A stretch of 64,000 bases of DNA from Cercophora sp. LCS_1 (Eukaryota > Ascomycota > Sordariomycetes > Sordariales > Lasiosphaeriaceae). The stretch is taken from assembly GCA_036250225.1 (NCBI GenBank), contig JAPZLL010000054.1, forward strand, positions 150,230-214,229, read 5' to 3'. How positions within the stretch are numbered: the stretch's first letter is position 1; each line of letters begins with the position of its first letter. A program made the translations under genes and the position numbers. Shown one piece after another: positions 52,092-62,938 of the stretch. The notes under the pieces were generated by a model that was not told where the DNA came from, made no database searches, and saw only the letters and a list, made by a program, of their open reading frames with translations.

Positions 52092-54135
52092 ATGGCCAGT
52101 GCAAGTATTATGCACCGACCCCGGTTCACTCGAGGCCATTCCTGCGGTACTTGCTACCAACGCAAGGTCAAGTGTGACGGCAAGCGACCTTGTTCGACTT
52201 GTGTAAAACACGGGCGCAACGCCGACTGTCGCTCTTCCAAAGCACCCACCACGATGCACTTGTCGTCGGCCAACCGTGAGGCCGTTATGCTCCGACTCCG
52301 TCGCTACGAGAGTCTACTCACCTCTAACGGTATATCTCTCGAGGAGGCGGGCAGCGTTAGTGAGAAGGGCTCGACTGCGCGGGACACCGGTGACAGTGAA
52401 GATGGCCAGGCGGTGGGCCACGGTGAAGATCCCGGATTCGTCGACCAGCAGGTCCCCCGACGTGCTCGGTTGTCATTGGCTAACAGACATGCAGTGTCCT
52501 GGGGAATCGTCCCGACAGTGAGGTGAGTACCTGCGGCGCACTGGACGACGAAGCCGGCGTTGATCATATTTAGCTTGGCGATGAGCTGCCGGACCCGGGC
52601 GAGGCGGAGGAGTGCGAGTTTGGAGACGAGGAGGAGGCGCCGACACCGGGCAGCTTGGTCTTTGGTCCGCAATGTTCCCTCAGTACGCTTGCCGCCAACA
52701 GGCCGTCAATACAGCAGACATTCCGGCTATGGCAGACGTTTCTTGACAACTTCAACCCTCTGACCAAAATCCTCCATGCTCCCACAACTCAACAACTCAT
52801 TTCCACCGCTGTCGCTGGCGCAAACGGCCCCGACGCAAACACTGAAGCGTTGCTCTTTGCCATCTATCTCTGCGCCGTCACTACCATGACAGAGCAGGAG
52901 TGCATGGATCAGCTCGGCGAGCCGAAGATGAATCTGTTCAACCGCTATTCCCATGCGACGAAAAGGGCCTTGTGTAACGCACAGTTCCTGCAGTCGACCG
53001 ATCTTGTCGTTCTGCAAGCTCTGACGCTGTATCTCGTAAGTTGACTCGTGGCTCGCCCGCGCTGTGTTACCTTTGTGCTACCCTTTTGCTGGGGCTGACA
53101 TGAGACCAGCTCGCCTCCCGACAGTGCATTGATGATCAATCCATGTGGCTCCTAGCGGGCTTGGCTGGTCGCACCGCTCAGGTGATGGGCATGCACCGCG
53201 AACAAACCCTGAATAAGTTGCCTCCATTCGAAGCCGAGCTGCGAAGGCGCCTGTGGTGGCAGATCATACTCCTCGACAGCCAGTCCGCCAGCGTCTCCGG
53301 AACCAGGCTGGACGCCACCTGGGTCGACACTGGCGATACCAAGTGCCCTCTAAACCTCAGCGACAGCGCCTTATCTCCCTACATGCGGGAGATCCCCTTT
53401 GAACACCAAGGGCCAACAGAGATGCTATTTTGCAGGGTACGCTTCGAGGTCGGGGAGTGTATGAAGCAAGTGAGGAAGGTCGAGAGAGCGCGCAAGGTGT
53501 CTCCTTCCGTCCCGTTGGCACAGGCTGAGCAGGCCATCGACTCGCTTGAGCACAAGCTCGACGAGCATTTGTTTAGACGCTGCGACGGATCCATTCCGCT
53601 CCACCTTCTTGCCACAGGTGTCGGCCACTCGGCCATCTGCTCGATGAGGCTGTCCGTCAGGCAGCACCTGTACGTTCCCGCTGAGACCAAGGGCGTGGGC
53701 AAGATGTCAGAGGCCGGAAGGGGAGAGTTATTCCAACTTGCCTTGAGGATTCTAGAGTACGACAACGTAGCATACTCGACAAAGAGTCTCCAGCCATTTC
53801 TGTGGTACGTTACGAGCAACTTTCCGTTCCAGGCCCTCATCCATGTGCTCACACACCTCCTGCACTGGGCCAAGGGCGACGAGGCAGAACAGGGCTGGGC
53901 CTCCATCAACCAAGTATACGGGGATCGACCGGATCTCATCGGCGATACGAAGAAACCCGTGAGCGTGGCGATTGGGAACCTCATCCTCAAGGCGTGGGAA
54001 AAGACTGCTGGCGACAACGATTTACGGTTGCTCGCCACAACATATCCAGTGGCAAGCGACGTGGTGAACAAGCTGCGAGCACGCGGGCTGCAGACAACAG
54101 TGTCGGATGATGTTACAATGACTGGTGGCGTGTAG
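52092..54135 (+). CDS. Zn2Cys6 fungal transcription factor
   Basis: 637 residues; exons 52092-52517, 52574-53035, 53110-54135. The binuclear zinc cluster is near the N-terminus: CGTCYQRKVKCDGKRPC then STCVKHGRNADC, with spacing C2C6C5C2C8C. A short linker helix (NREAVMLRLRRYESLL) follows. The fungal-specific regulatory domain occupies the last exon (GLAGRTAQVMGMHRE, ELRRRLWWQIILLDSQSASV). The first intron uses GTGAGG; a stronger GTGAGT four bases on would break the frame, so this junction is the weakest part of the model. A target pathway cannot be named; the neighbours are unrelated. Confidence 0.85.
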
Positions 54136-54836
54136 GAGGACGTGGGACAGATGACCTGAATTGGTCACAACTATTGCATCTCGACGCATATGGCAGCTGG
54201 GGAAGTTGGTAAATTTGATGATTGATGACGTTGTGGCATTCCGTTTGGGCATGACGAAGGAGGATGCATTTGCTTTATCGGTGGCTTGGGCGTTTAATTG
54301 ACGCGCGGGTTTGCGCGGATTTCCAGTTTGACGCCTTTTTTTGGGAAGGAAACCGGCATCACGACTTCCATGTTTGGACGGGACCTGATGAGGAGCGGGT
54401 CATTATGCGGAAGAAGGGGGCAGAGCACAGGCCAGCTGCCCCACACGAACGCGGTGTCTTTTGACGTCGCCTCTTGTCAAACAACGCGTTGTTTTCCCTC
54501 TTTGTTGCAGCGTGACTCTCGTTCAAATGGCGATGGCAACGACACCACGCGCGCCGATTGACTCTTATCACGGAGATTTAAACGGCGCGTTATCTCGCGA
54601 TGCATGTCCCAGCATTTCCCCTGACAGGCGCCAAGCCCCCCTAAGGCCGCAGAATTACGTGATGGGTGTTCTAGGCGCGGCAAGGGTCCACACAGGGGTC
54701 ACAGGCGCGCCGGGAATGGAAGGGAGACACTTGGACTCTCGACAATTTTGTTCCTGCCGTCTTGTGTCTTCGCTGCAACCCGCAATCGACCCGTCGGCCA
54801 CATCATGAACCTCCAGCACCGGTAGCATTTGCAGAA
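54136..54836. other. Intergenic / yvc1 promoter
   Basis: 700 bases, nothing specific recognised. Confidence 0.4.
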
Positions 54837-56952
54837 ATGGGCCGCGACGCACCGCTCCGCAGCCCCATGACGGCGCTCCGCGATTTCGACCGCGATGCCG
54901 ACCCCGAGTCCGACGATGACCTCAATCTCGACGATAACCCCGAGGCCGGCCTCTTCACACCCGACACCGATCCCATGGCCTTGCGCCTGCGCAACCGCCG
55001 ACAAGCTCGCAGCGATGCTTCCGAGACGTCCGAGTCCAATGTCTTGCCGGTCTATGTCTCCATCCACCGGGTCCGCCGCCTCGTCATCGCTGCCGTCGGT
55101 CCGTCCCCCACTCCGGTGTGTCTGTTCTTGGCTAACTCTAACCCCTCCAGATGATCCATACACTCTCGACCAGCTCCGAACCCCACGTATGAGCGCCCAG
55201 ATCGTCCGGCCGCTCGTCGACAAGCTATACAGCCCCGATGACCTTTCGACCGTCTACTGCCTCCTGGCCAACCGGGTCCAGTTCCTCCGATCACAGTCTG
55301 AAGAAGCTCTCCATCAGACGGTCAATATTGCTCGGGCTACCGTTTGCGAGCTTGTTGCTGCCAGGATCCTGCGGCGCTTCCACGAGGAGAATCCGGGCCG
55401 CTCAGGGTTGTTGCTCTTGTCGAACATACTTGTGTCGGGCTTCGACGCCTTTGATGCCGCCCCGGAGCCCATCAAACGTCAGAGTCGGGCCCAGCAGTGG
55501 CCTTCTCAGGAACGGGGGGGTCATGAACGGAAGCTGATGGCGTTGGAGCTGGCCATTATGTCGGAGAGCAAGATCTTGATCGCGTCAGTCGCCTGTCAAC
55601 GGGTTGTCGATGCAGTTCACCGCGGCCTCGTCGTTTATACACCCCTGTCACTTGTCGACATCCTGCCGGACCACTACAAGTACCACCCTGTATCGCTTTA
55701 TGAGCCACGGAGAGCGGCCATCCTCAACCACCAGCGCCTGATCGTTCCGCAGCTCCGGAACTTGATCGAGCTGGCCCATTTCAGCATCCTTCTTTTGCTC
55801 TACGTCTTGACCATGGTCCACTGCAACGGCAATCCCGAGTACGGCACCCGGAAAATGGGCATGTACGAGGGGGCCTTTATTATTTTCACCGCCGGCTGGG
55901 TTCTCGAACAGTTTGCTGCTATCATCGAGCACGGCTGGGAGGTCCACGCGCAAAACCTATGGAGTTTCCTCGACATTAGCTTCATCCTTATCTACGGAGT
56001 CTACGGTGTCGTTCGAACGGTTGAGCTCCTCTTCGGAGTCGACATCAACTACGCTCTGCCCATTCTTTGCACGGCCGCACCTGTGCTGCTTACACGCATC
56101 GCCTTTTGTCTTATGCCGGACAATATCGTCTTCATCGCTCTCCACGCCATGATGCGTGATTTTACTCGCCTCACCTTCATCGCCATCTGGTGCTTCACGG
56201 GCTTTCTGCTGGGTCTCTTCTGGCTTATGCGCACTAACTTTGAGCAACCATGGGACGCAGCCGACAGCCCCAGCTGGGCCACCATTGGCAAATGGCTTCT
56301 CTGGATCTGGTTCGGTCTTGATGGCACTGGTCTCGAACGAACGACCGAGTTCCACCTCGTCCTCGGCCCTCTCCTTGCCATCACATTCGCCTTCCTCGGC
56401 AACACACTTTTCCTTACCATCCTCGTTGCCATCCTCACCAACACCTTTTCCAAGATTATGGACAACGCGGCCGCAGAAGTCCAGTTCCGTCACGCAGTCC
56501 TCACCTTCCAAGGCGTCAAGTCCGACGCCATCTTCGCCTACCCACCTCCCTTCAACATGGTCGCCCTAGTCTTGATGCTTCCCCTCCGTCTGTTCCTCGG
56601 CCCCGGCGCCTTCCACACCGTTAATGTGGCCGTCATTCGCACGGTTAACGCTCCTGTGTTGCTGCTCATCGCACTCTGGGAACGTCGACACGTCTGGGCA
56701 CGCGGCATGCCCTCGTTGTCACCGAAAAAGTGGCACCACTTTGGCCTCAGCCCTTATGGAGACATTCAGCTTGTGTTTAGCTCGGAACCACCACCAGACG
56801 TTATTGATACCCTGGAAAAGTTGGATGTGTTGGACCACACATCCCATGAGCTGGTGGGGAAGAAGTCGGAGGAGAAGGACAGGGGTAGGTCATCATACAT
56901 GCGGAGACGAAAGCCCAGCAATGGGAGCGAGCGGGATTCTGTTGTTTATTAA
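54837..56952 (+). CDS. yvc1: Vacuolar TRP-like cation channel Yvc1
   Basis: 687 residues; exons 54837-55098 and 55151-56952 (GTCCGT donor, CTCCAG acceptor). The cytosolic N-terminal part is acidic, then helical (PLVDKLYSPDDLSTVYCLLANR, split here by family numbering). The membrane core has about eight hydrophobic segments, including LAHFSILLLLYVLTMVH, LWSFLDISFILIYGVYGVVR and GPLLAITFAFLGNTLFLTIL, with the pore-like loop between LWIWFGLDGTG and ERTTEFH. The C-terminus is charged (KKSEEKDRGRSS). In yeast, Yvc1 releases Ca2+ from the vacuole on hyperosmotic shock. The conserved LTNTFSKIMDNAAAEVQFR after the last pore helix supports the family call. The vacuolar location is taken from the family. 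Confidence 0.88.
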
Positions 56953-58540
56953 TCGGATATTTGAATATATTGGTTTTGGTCATGCGAGTTTCACGTTGCC
57001 GTTTCTTGTCAACGATCCTGGCTTCCGTCATGATGGCGATGGTGCGTCTGACACGTTTGCGTTTGTCTCGTGGCTTGGGTAAACATCGAGTTTTAGATGT
57101 GGAGACGCAGAGTTCATGATGGAGACCGACTTTCCTGTCGTCACCCGTTCCCCCTTTTCTGTTCCCAACCTGGAGATGGCCGGTCCCGCCGCCATCCCGT
57201 TCTCAACGCTCATGCCCCTCGTTGCTTCCAATCGTTGACAACGGCCTTCAACGAGATCGTCAAGAGGGTATCAGACAAAGGGCAAAAAGGAATTACCCAA
57301 AAACAATGCCCAACCACGGAGTTGAACCGTGGGCCTTCGCATTTCGCAGATACGAGTGCGACGCTCTAAACCACTGAGCTAGTCGGGCGATTGATGGTGT
57401 TGATCGCCGAAAGTTGAGTTTATGTGACGTCATCAGGTGGGTTTGCATGGGAGTTTGCACCGCAGTTCTGCAGCGGGGCCTCTCTGGGGTGTGCTGGCGT
57501 TGATGGATTACGACGACGATGTTACGAGGTTTCTCGGATGAGAACGTGTGATTTTGGTCATTGGTTTGACGTCTGGACTTATCAAGGTGTTGTTGGGTTT
57601 GTGGGGGTTGGTGTTTTGGTGTTGGCGTTACAGAGGCGGGCTTGTTGTGCGGCTCGTGCCTGCCGTTCTTGAGGAGGGTGGCCTTGTTCTAGGTACAAGA
57701 GGGAAGGTACGCCCAGGAGAGTCGAGTCTCGAGCCTCGCTTGCCCCGCGTGTCAATTTCTATCTTTTGTCTTGGGCTCTGAGCACCGTTCGTTCGGCGTC
57801 GTCACCGACGCCAACACGCAAAGGGACCGAGTCTCGTCTGTATCACTCCCGACATCATTGTGGCATCCAACTACAGCTGGCGGCCGCCAGTTGGTGATGG
57901 GATGTACCGCTGTCTCGCCTTCTTCGTGCCACGGACTTGGTCGTTCACCGCCATCATGTTACCCGATCTGCAGAAGATTGCTCGCCTCAACAGTTCCAAT
58001 CCTTCCGTGCCCTAAAGCTCGGTGAGCTCAGGCTACCTACGGCACCCCTTATATTCCATCTCAACTGTTTCTCAAGCTTCCTTCCGATGGCTGTCGTGGG
58101 GGTGAATGAGCCTCAGACGGACTCCATCTCATCTTGCGCCTGATCCCCGCCCCCAAATCTTTCCCGTTCTCATTTCAACCCTCTGTTGTATCCGCTGATC
58201 TGGCCCCTTATTGGCCCTTGTCGGTCTAAACAAGTTTCATCCCATCCAACGTGGTCACGACTTACCGCCCGGGCGGTTGGTCGTTAGGGTACTCGATCCC
58301 CACTCGTTTCATTGGGTGTTTTCAGTGAGGTGTGTTTGTTCAGATGAAGCTATTCCCACCAGCGCCATGGCCCCTCCGCAACGCCTATACAATTCTTCTT
58401 CTCTCCCAGATCTTCTCTTCTTACAACTTCTCAAGCGTCTTCGCGTTTCCAACCTCTAAGCCAACCCCTTCGACACTCCCCTCAAGAACTCAACTTCTAC
58501 CACATATCAAAATTTCTCTTTCATACCTTCAACTCACAAG
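56953..58540. other. Intergenic stretch containing one tRNA gene
   Basis: Apart from the tRNA at 57307-57388, no gene is supported. The last 200 bases are C/T-rich and form the leader of the first thaumatin-like gene. Confidence 0.5.
57307..57388 (-). tRNA. tRNA-Thr (anticodon CGT) with a short intron
   Basis: Cloverleaf on the minus strand. Acceptor GCCCGAC pairs with GTTGGGC, discriminator A. D arm GCTC-AGTGGTTTA-GAGC. Anticodon stem TCGCA with TGCGA, loop C-T-CGT-A-A. T arm CACGG-TTCAACT-CCGTG. An 8-base intron (TCTGCGAA) sits one base past the anticodon, the standard eukaryotic position. Without it the anticodon loop would be too long. CGT decodes ACG (Thr). Confidence 0.88.
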
Positions 58541-59352
58541 ATGAAGACCACAACTGTTGCGTCGGCCCTCCTAGCTTTGGTCGGTCTGGTCTCGTCGACC
58601 TCTACGTCGAGCGCCAGCTGCAGCTCAGCTATCTCAACCTCATCGACTCCCACGTTCAACAGTTTCAGAGCTTCGGCCACGACTGTCGCCTCCTTGGCCG
58701 CTCGCCAAGATGCCCTTGGCGGCGCACTTGACTCCACCCATGCCATCTCAGTCAACATCAAGGCCATCCCGACTCCCCCTCCGTACGTTACCATCGCCTT
58801 GATCAACAATGCTGGACGTGCCATCTCCACCACTCACAACCGCAACCCCGGGTCCCAGCTCCCACGGGTGGCCAGCCTGCCTCGGGCACCCTCGGCGTTG
58901 GAGCTCGGGCTCAAATCGTGTACCCGACGGGTTGGGCCGGTCGCATCGCCGTCAACGATGCAAAGCACTCGAGCTTCCGCGGAGACGAGTCACTCGTTGA
59001 AGCGTCCTTCACCATCCAAAAGGACGTCAGCGAGGACTTTGCCACCTACGACATTAACGTCTCGTATGTCGACGGCCACACGCTGCCTATTGTCTGCACC
59101 TGTGCGGCAAATGGTGCGAGGCTGAGCGGTTGCGACGTAAAGCTGTGGAACCAGGCGTTGGTGTGCCCCGAGAACAACGGAAATGGGGCGTGCAAGAACC
59201 CCCATAGATATGACAACCTGATCCAGGTGGCCCACCCATCGTTCGCGGCTTGCGCAAACCAGGCCTACACTTTCCCAGATAACAATGAAGCGAACTCCAA
59301 CGGGGAATGCCAGAGCGGTCTGGTCGAGTGCAGGGTGTACTCGGCCAAGTAG
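58541..59352 (+). pseudogene. Thaumatin-like secreted protein, paralogue 1, frameshifted
   Basis: First of three tandem paralogues. A signal peptide (MKTTTVASALLALVGLVSS) leads to a thaumatin-like domain: VTIALINNAGRAISTTHN, then after a break IVYPTGWAGRIAVNDAKH, DINVSYVDGHTLPIVCTC and the Cys-rich end ACANQAYTFPDNNEANSNG. The frame changes within a C/G run at about 58845-58862; the next frame resumes at once with the expected PAPTGGQPASGTLG segment, so only one base is out. Everything downstream is open and family-like to the stop at 59352. Either a fresh mutation or a sequencing error. Confidence 0.75.
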
Positions 59353-60133
59353 GCGCTGGAAGGTATCCGAGTGTAGGAGAGACGGAGTCCGATGCAAGGA
59401 GGAATTGAGGTCTTCATGGGAGTGAGACCATACAAAGTTTAGAGAGTTAGAAAAAATTCGAAGGGAATATACCTCGCCCACGCGGTACTTTTCTTTCTCT
59501 TGTTTTTATTGCACGGGCAATACTTGGTTCATTTATCATCTCAAAAACTACAGCAAGGTTGACTTGACACCTTCCCAACCAAAACCAAGATTAACTCCCA
59601 GAGCGTCCCTACTGCCGCTTCCCGGTCCACAGACAGCGCAGTTCAAACTCTGGGCATCTTGTTCCTGGGGATTGCTCACTTGAGCTCTCACTTATAGGTA
59701 CCTAGTTACTGTTCCATTTCCCCACTCTCACCAGTTATCTCCCCGTGCCTGCTGCCCCAAGTTTGTTGGTCCTCAACGCCGCAACTTACGCACCTTGATG
59801 CCCATGACCAGGCCCATGACCCCACGTCTGGTAGCCTAGCAATCTCTTGTTGGTAAATCCTTCCTTACCCTGTCTCTCCCTAGTTATCCGCCACCAGGCC
59901 ACCAGACTCTATTCTACGAGGAGCACCTTCCAACACCGCAGTTTGCACCCATTAAGGGCCTCCCCAGTGGCCTTTAAGTTACCTCTCCTTCTTCGTCTTC
60001 CCCCTCCAACTTTCCCTTTTTCAACAATTCAACCAAACCTCAAGATCTGGATTCCTCCAACCCTCCAACACTGTATCTCTTTCTCTACCTTTCCTACACC
60101 TCAACCTACAACAACAACACCACTTCCACCACC
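59353..60133. other. Intergenic between thaumatin-like genes 1 and 2
   Basis: 780 bases; the last 200 are C/T/A-rich leader. Nothing else supported. Confidence 0.45.
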
Positions 60134-60937
60134 ATGAAGACCTCGATCCTCACCGCCATCCTCCTGGCTACCGCCGGCCTTGGCGCTGCCTTCCCGGCCA
60201 CCGGCGCCTCCAACATGCCGACTCGCACTCTCAAGGTTCAACCCCGCTACATCGGCACCCTCGGCGTCGAGCCCAGCGGCGCTTTGGGCCCGACTCCCGC
60301 CGGCCACCCCGAAGCCAACGACTTTCCACCAGCTCCTCCGCTGATTACCCTTGTCGTAGCCAACAAGGCAGGCGTCGCCCTGACCACAACTCATGGTCTC
60401 AACACCCAAACCGACGGCGTCATCGACCAGACTCCGCAAGGTGGTCTTCCCACCGCCGGCACCATGGCTGCAGGCGCAACTAAGACGCTCCTCTACCCGA
60501 CCGGCTGGGGTGGCAACATCGCCTTCAACAACGCCAAGTACCGCATCCAAGGCGACGAGACACTCATCGAGAGCTCGTTCAAGATCCAGAGCGAGACGGA
60601 GACGCACAAAAACGCCGGTTTTGCCATTAACGTGTCGCTCGTCAACGGGTTCACATACCCGATTACATGCTACTGTACTTCGGATGGCGGTGCGTTTCTC
60701 AAGGGGTGCTCTGAGAAGCTGTGGCTCCAGTCGACGTGTCCTGCTTCCCAGGATAATGGGCAGGGCGCTTGCAAGAACCCGCTCAGGGATGTCAGGGGTG
60801 AGAACCTCGAGCCGAACCCGTTTTTCAAGCCGTGCAAGGATTTGGCGTATGTCTTCCCGGACAACAACAAGGCGGTTTCGAATGGTGCATGTCAGTCGGG
60901 GGTCGTTACATGTCAGATTTTGGCAAATGGGCTTTAG
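60134..60937 (+). CDS. Thaumatin-like secreted protein, paralogue 2
   Basis: Intronless, 267 residues. A signal peptide of about 20 residues (MKTSILTAILLATAGLGAAF), then the thaumatin-like domain: ITLVVANKAGVALTTTHG, ATKTLLYPTGWGGNIAFNN, INVSLVNGFTYPITCYC, GCSEKLWLQSTCP, GACKNPL, FFKPCKDLAYVFPDNN and CQSGVVTCQIL. The FxINVSLVNGF strand and the Cys-rich end are the thaumatin/osmotin pattern. Thaumatin-like proteins act in plant defence, and fungal members include CetA-type secreted proteins, some with glucanase activity; activity here is not shown. It lies between two close relatives in the same orientation. Confidence 0.8.
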   Translation: MKTSILTAILLATAGLGAAFPATGASNMPTRTLKVQPRYIGTLGVEPSGALGPTPAGHPEANDFPPAPPLITLVVANKAGVALTTTHGLNTQTDGVIDQTPQGGLPTAGTMAAGATKTLLYPTGWGGNIAFNNAKYRIQGDETLIESSFKIQSETETHKNAGFAINVSLVNGFTYPITCYCTSDGGAFLKGCSEKLWLQSTCPASQDNGQGACKNPLRDVRGENLEPNPFFKPCKDLAYVFPDNNKAVSNGACQSGVVTCQILANGL

Positions 60938-62167
60938 TGTCCGGGAGGAAGGAGGGGAGGAGGATAGATCGCTGTAAGTTGGGAACGGGATATGCTAGAG
61001 GTGGAACTCATGGGACATAGGCTGGGAGGTCTTCATCTACGACTCATTTAGCGAAGATGGTGAATCTCTTTCTCTCTTCTGACATATCTTTGACCTTGAC
61101 ACATCTTTTCAAATGTAACTTTTTGTGCCTTTGTACTTGGCCCCAACTGGACTGTCCGAGTTGCTTGCTTGGGATGTTGGTCGTTTTATGCTTAGGAGTG
61201 TCTTGCCCTTGCAGCTTTGTGACAGCAAATCCTGAATCTTCTGTCCGTGTGACCTGCGATGCTAGTCATCTTTGTTGTTGGCTGTTTCTTGTCCTTACCC
61301 TTACCCTTGTGACACCAAGTCTCGACTGTCTTGTTCACGCTGCCAGGGATGTTGGTCACTTTTTGGCTGCTGTAGTTTGACCTTCCAAGCAGTACCTGTT
61401 TATTCTCCTTCTACCAATCTAAGATCTTCAGCAGCTCCGTTGTTCCAGCGAGCTGGCATGAGTAATTTCTTCCACTTGTAAACCCGGTCAACTGCTGTTT
61501 GTTGATACCCCTATTTCTTGCATCGGCTGGTTTTGGCTGAACCCAGCCCCTGCTTCTTTACCTATGTCTACCTCCTCGGCACTGTTTTCCAGCCAATGCC
61601 AGTTCGTTCTTCCGTTAGCGGTCGTTAAAGGCAGTTTGACATATTCTTTGCCGCAAGCACGGCTTGCACCCACAATTTCATCCGCGGTGTCGACCAATAT
61701 CAGGTTGCAAACCAGCCATCCCAAAAAGAAACACTAGGTCACATTAGCCAAAGTCCGTATGGATTCTCGGTGAGCCATATCGTATGAAGCCTGATATCTC
61801 GTTTACATACGAGATTTTGTCCCACATGTATCACCTGAGCCGCCAAATTTTGCTTGTCATCTCGATACATCGGACGACAACCACTGAATATCTATCTCCA
61901 TTCACTTGAAGCCCTGGACAGCTTCACCCCAACCTCTACAACTGTGTTTTTTAGTGTTTGCGGTTGTGTAAGGACCCCCTCTAGAGTATCTATAAGAACA
62001 GCCAGTTTCTTTGCCCTTGGACCTCTTTTCTTCTTGCAACCACCAGTCAGCTTTACCAGCCTACAACCAGCCAACATATTCCACCTCTCAACACACCCTC
62101 ATTCCTCTACCTCCTATCGCCCTTTCCGACTCTAAGAAGTCTTAGATACAACAATCCTTCAGCAAAG
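60938..62167. other. Intergenic between thaumatin-like genes 2 and 3
   Basis: 1.2 kb without a supported gene. TATCTATAAGAA near 61988 is a possible TATA element about 180 bases before the third paralogue's ATG. Confidence 0.45.
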
Positions 62168-62938
62168 ATGCCAATTTCTTTCTTCACCACTGCCATTGTT
62201 GTTCTTGCCGGTCTGGCCTACGCCAGCCCCACCGCTCCCCGCCATGAGGATGTTATCTCGATGACGTTGACCAACCCAGTCACCACACCAACCCTGGAGC
62301 CCGCCGCTCTTGTTGCCCACCAGGGTGACATGAAGGCTCCGGACATCTTTACCCTGAAAATTGTCAACAATGCGGGTGTTGATCTCACGACCACACACAA
62401 AATGAACAATTACCCGGCCACCGAGCCAGTTGCGGTTCCTCCCCAGGGCGGTCTTCCTGATCCTGGCAACATGCCAGCTGGCGCTACCGCCACAATGCTC
62501 CTCCCAACCGGCTGGGGTGGAAATATTGGCGTGAACAAGGCTGGTTGGAACCACAACAACGCAGACTCCCTGATCGAATCGTCGTACCGCATTCAGCCCA
62601 ACGATGCTTTTGCTGGCTTCTCGGTCGACATCTCTTTCGTCGATGGCTATACGTTCCCCATCGATTGCTTCTGCACTTCTGGCGGTGGTGCAAGACTCAA
62701 GGGCTGCAGCACCAACCTCTGGCAGCTTGCCGAGTGCCCCGGTCACCTCCTAATTGCAGGCCAGGGTTCTTGCAGAAACCCTCTGAAGGGCAACAGTGGC
62801 CTCAATCTTACCCCGGAGCCATTCTTTGCTCCATGCCAGGGCCAGGCTTATACGTACCCGAATGATAACAACGCCGCCTCGCACGGACAGTGCCAGAGTG
62901 GTACAATTACGTGCCAGATCTTCCCCAATGGTCTTTAA
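62168..62938 (+). CDS. Thaumatin-like secreted protein, paralogue 3
   Basis: Intronless, 256 residues. Signal peptide MPISFFTTAIVVLAGLAYAS; mature part with FTLKIVNNAGVDLTTTHK, MLLPTGWGGNIGVNK, FSVDISFVDGYTFPIDCFC, GCSTNLWQLAECPG, GSCRNPLKG, FFAPCQGQAYTYPNDNN and CQSGTITCQIF. All Cys positions shared with paralogue 2 are kept. It is as diverged from paralogue 2 as paralogue 1 is, so the duplications are not recent. Promoter and leader are its own, with no sign of shared transcription. Confidence 0.8.
   Translation: MPISFFTTAIVVLAGLAYASPTAPRHEDVISMTLTNPVTTPTLEPAALVAHQGDMKAPDIFTLKIVNNAGVDLTTTHKMNNYPATEPVAVPPQGGLPDPGNMPAGATATMLLPTGWGGNIGVNKAGWNHNNADSLIESSYRIQPNDAFAGFSVDISFVDGYTFPIDCFCTSGGGARLKGCSTNLWQLAECPGHLLIAGQGSCRNPLKGNSGLNLTPEPFFAPCQGQAYTYPNDNNAASHGQCQSGTITCQIFPNGL

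Noticed and set aside
61291..61320. Telomere-like TTACCC repeats
   Set aside because: Only two imperfect units of CCTTACCC, not the TTAGGG-type array, and inside an intergenic region between genes.
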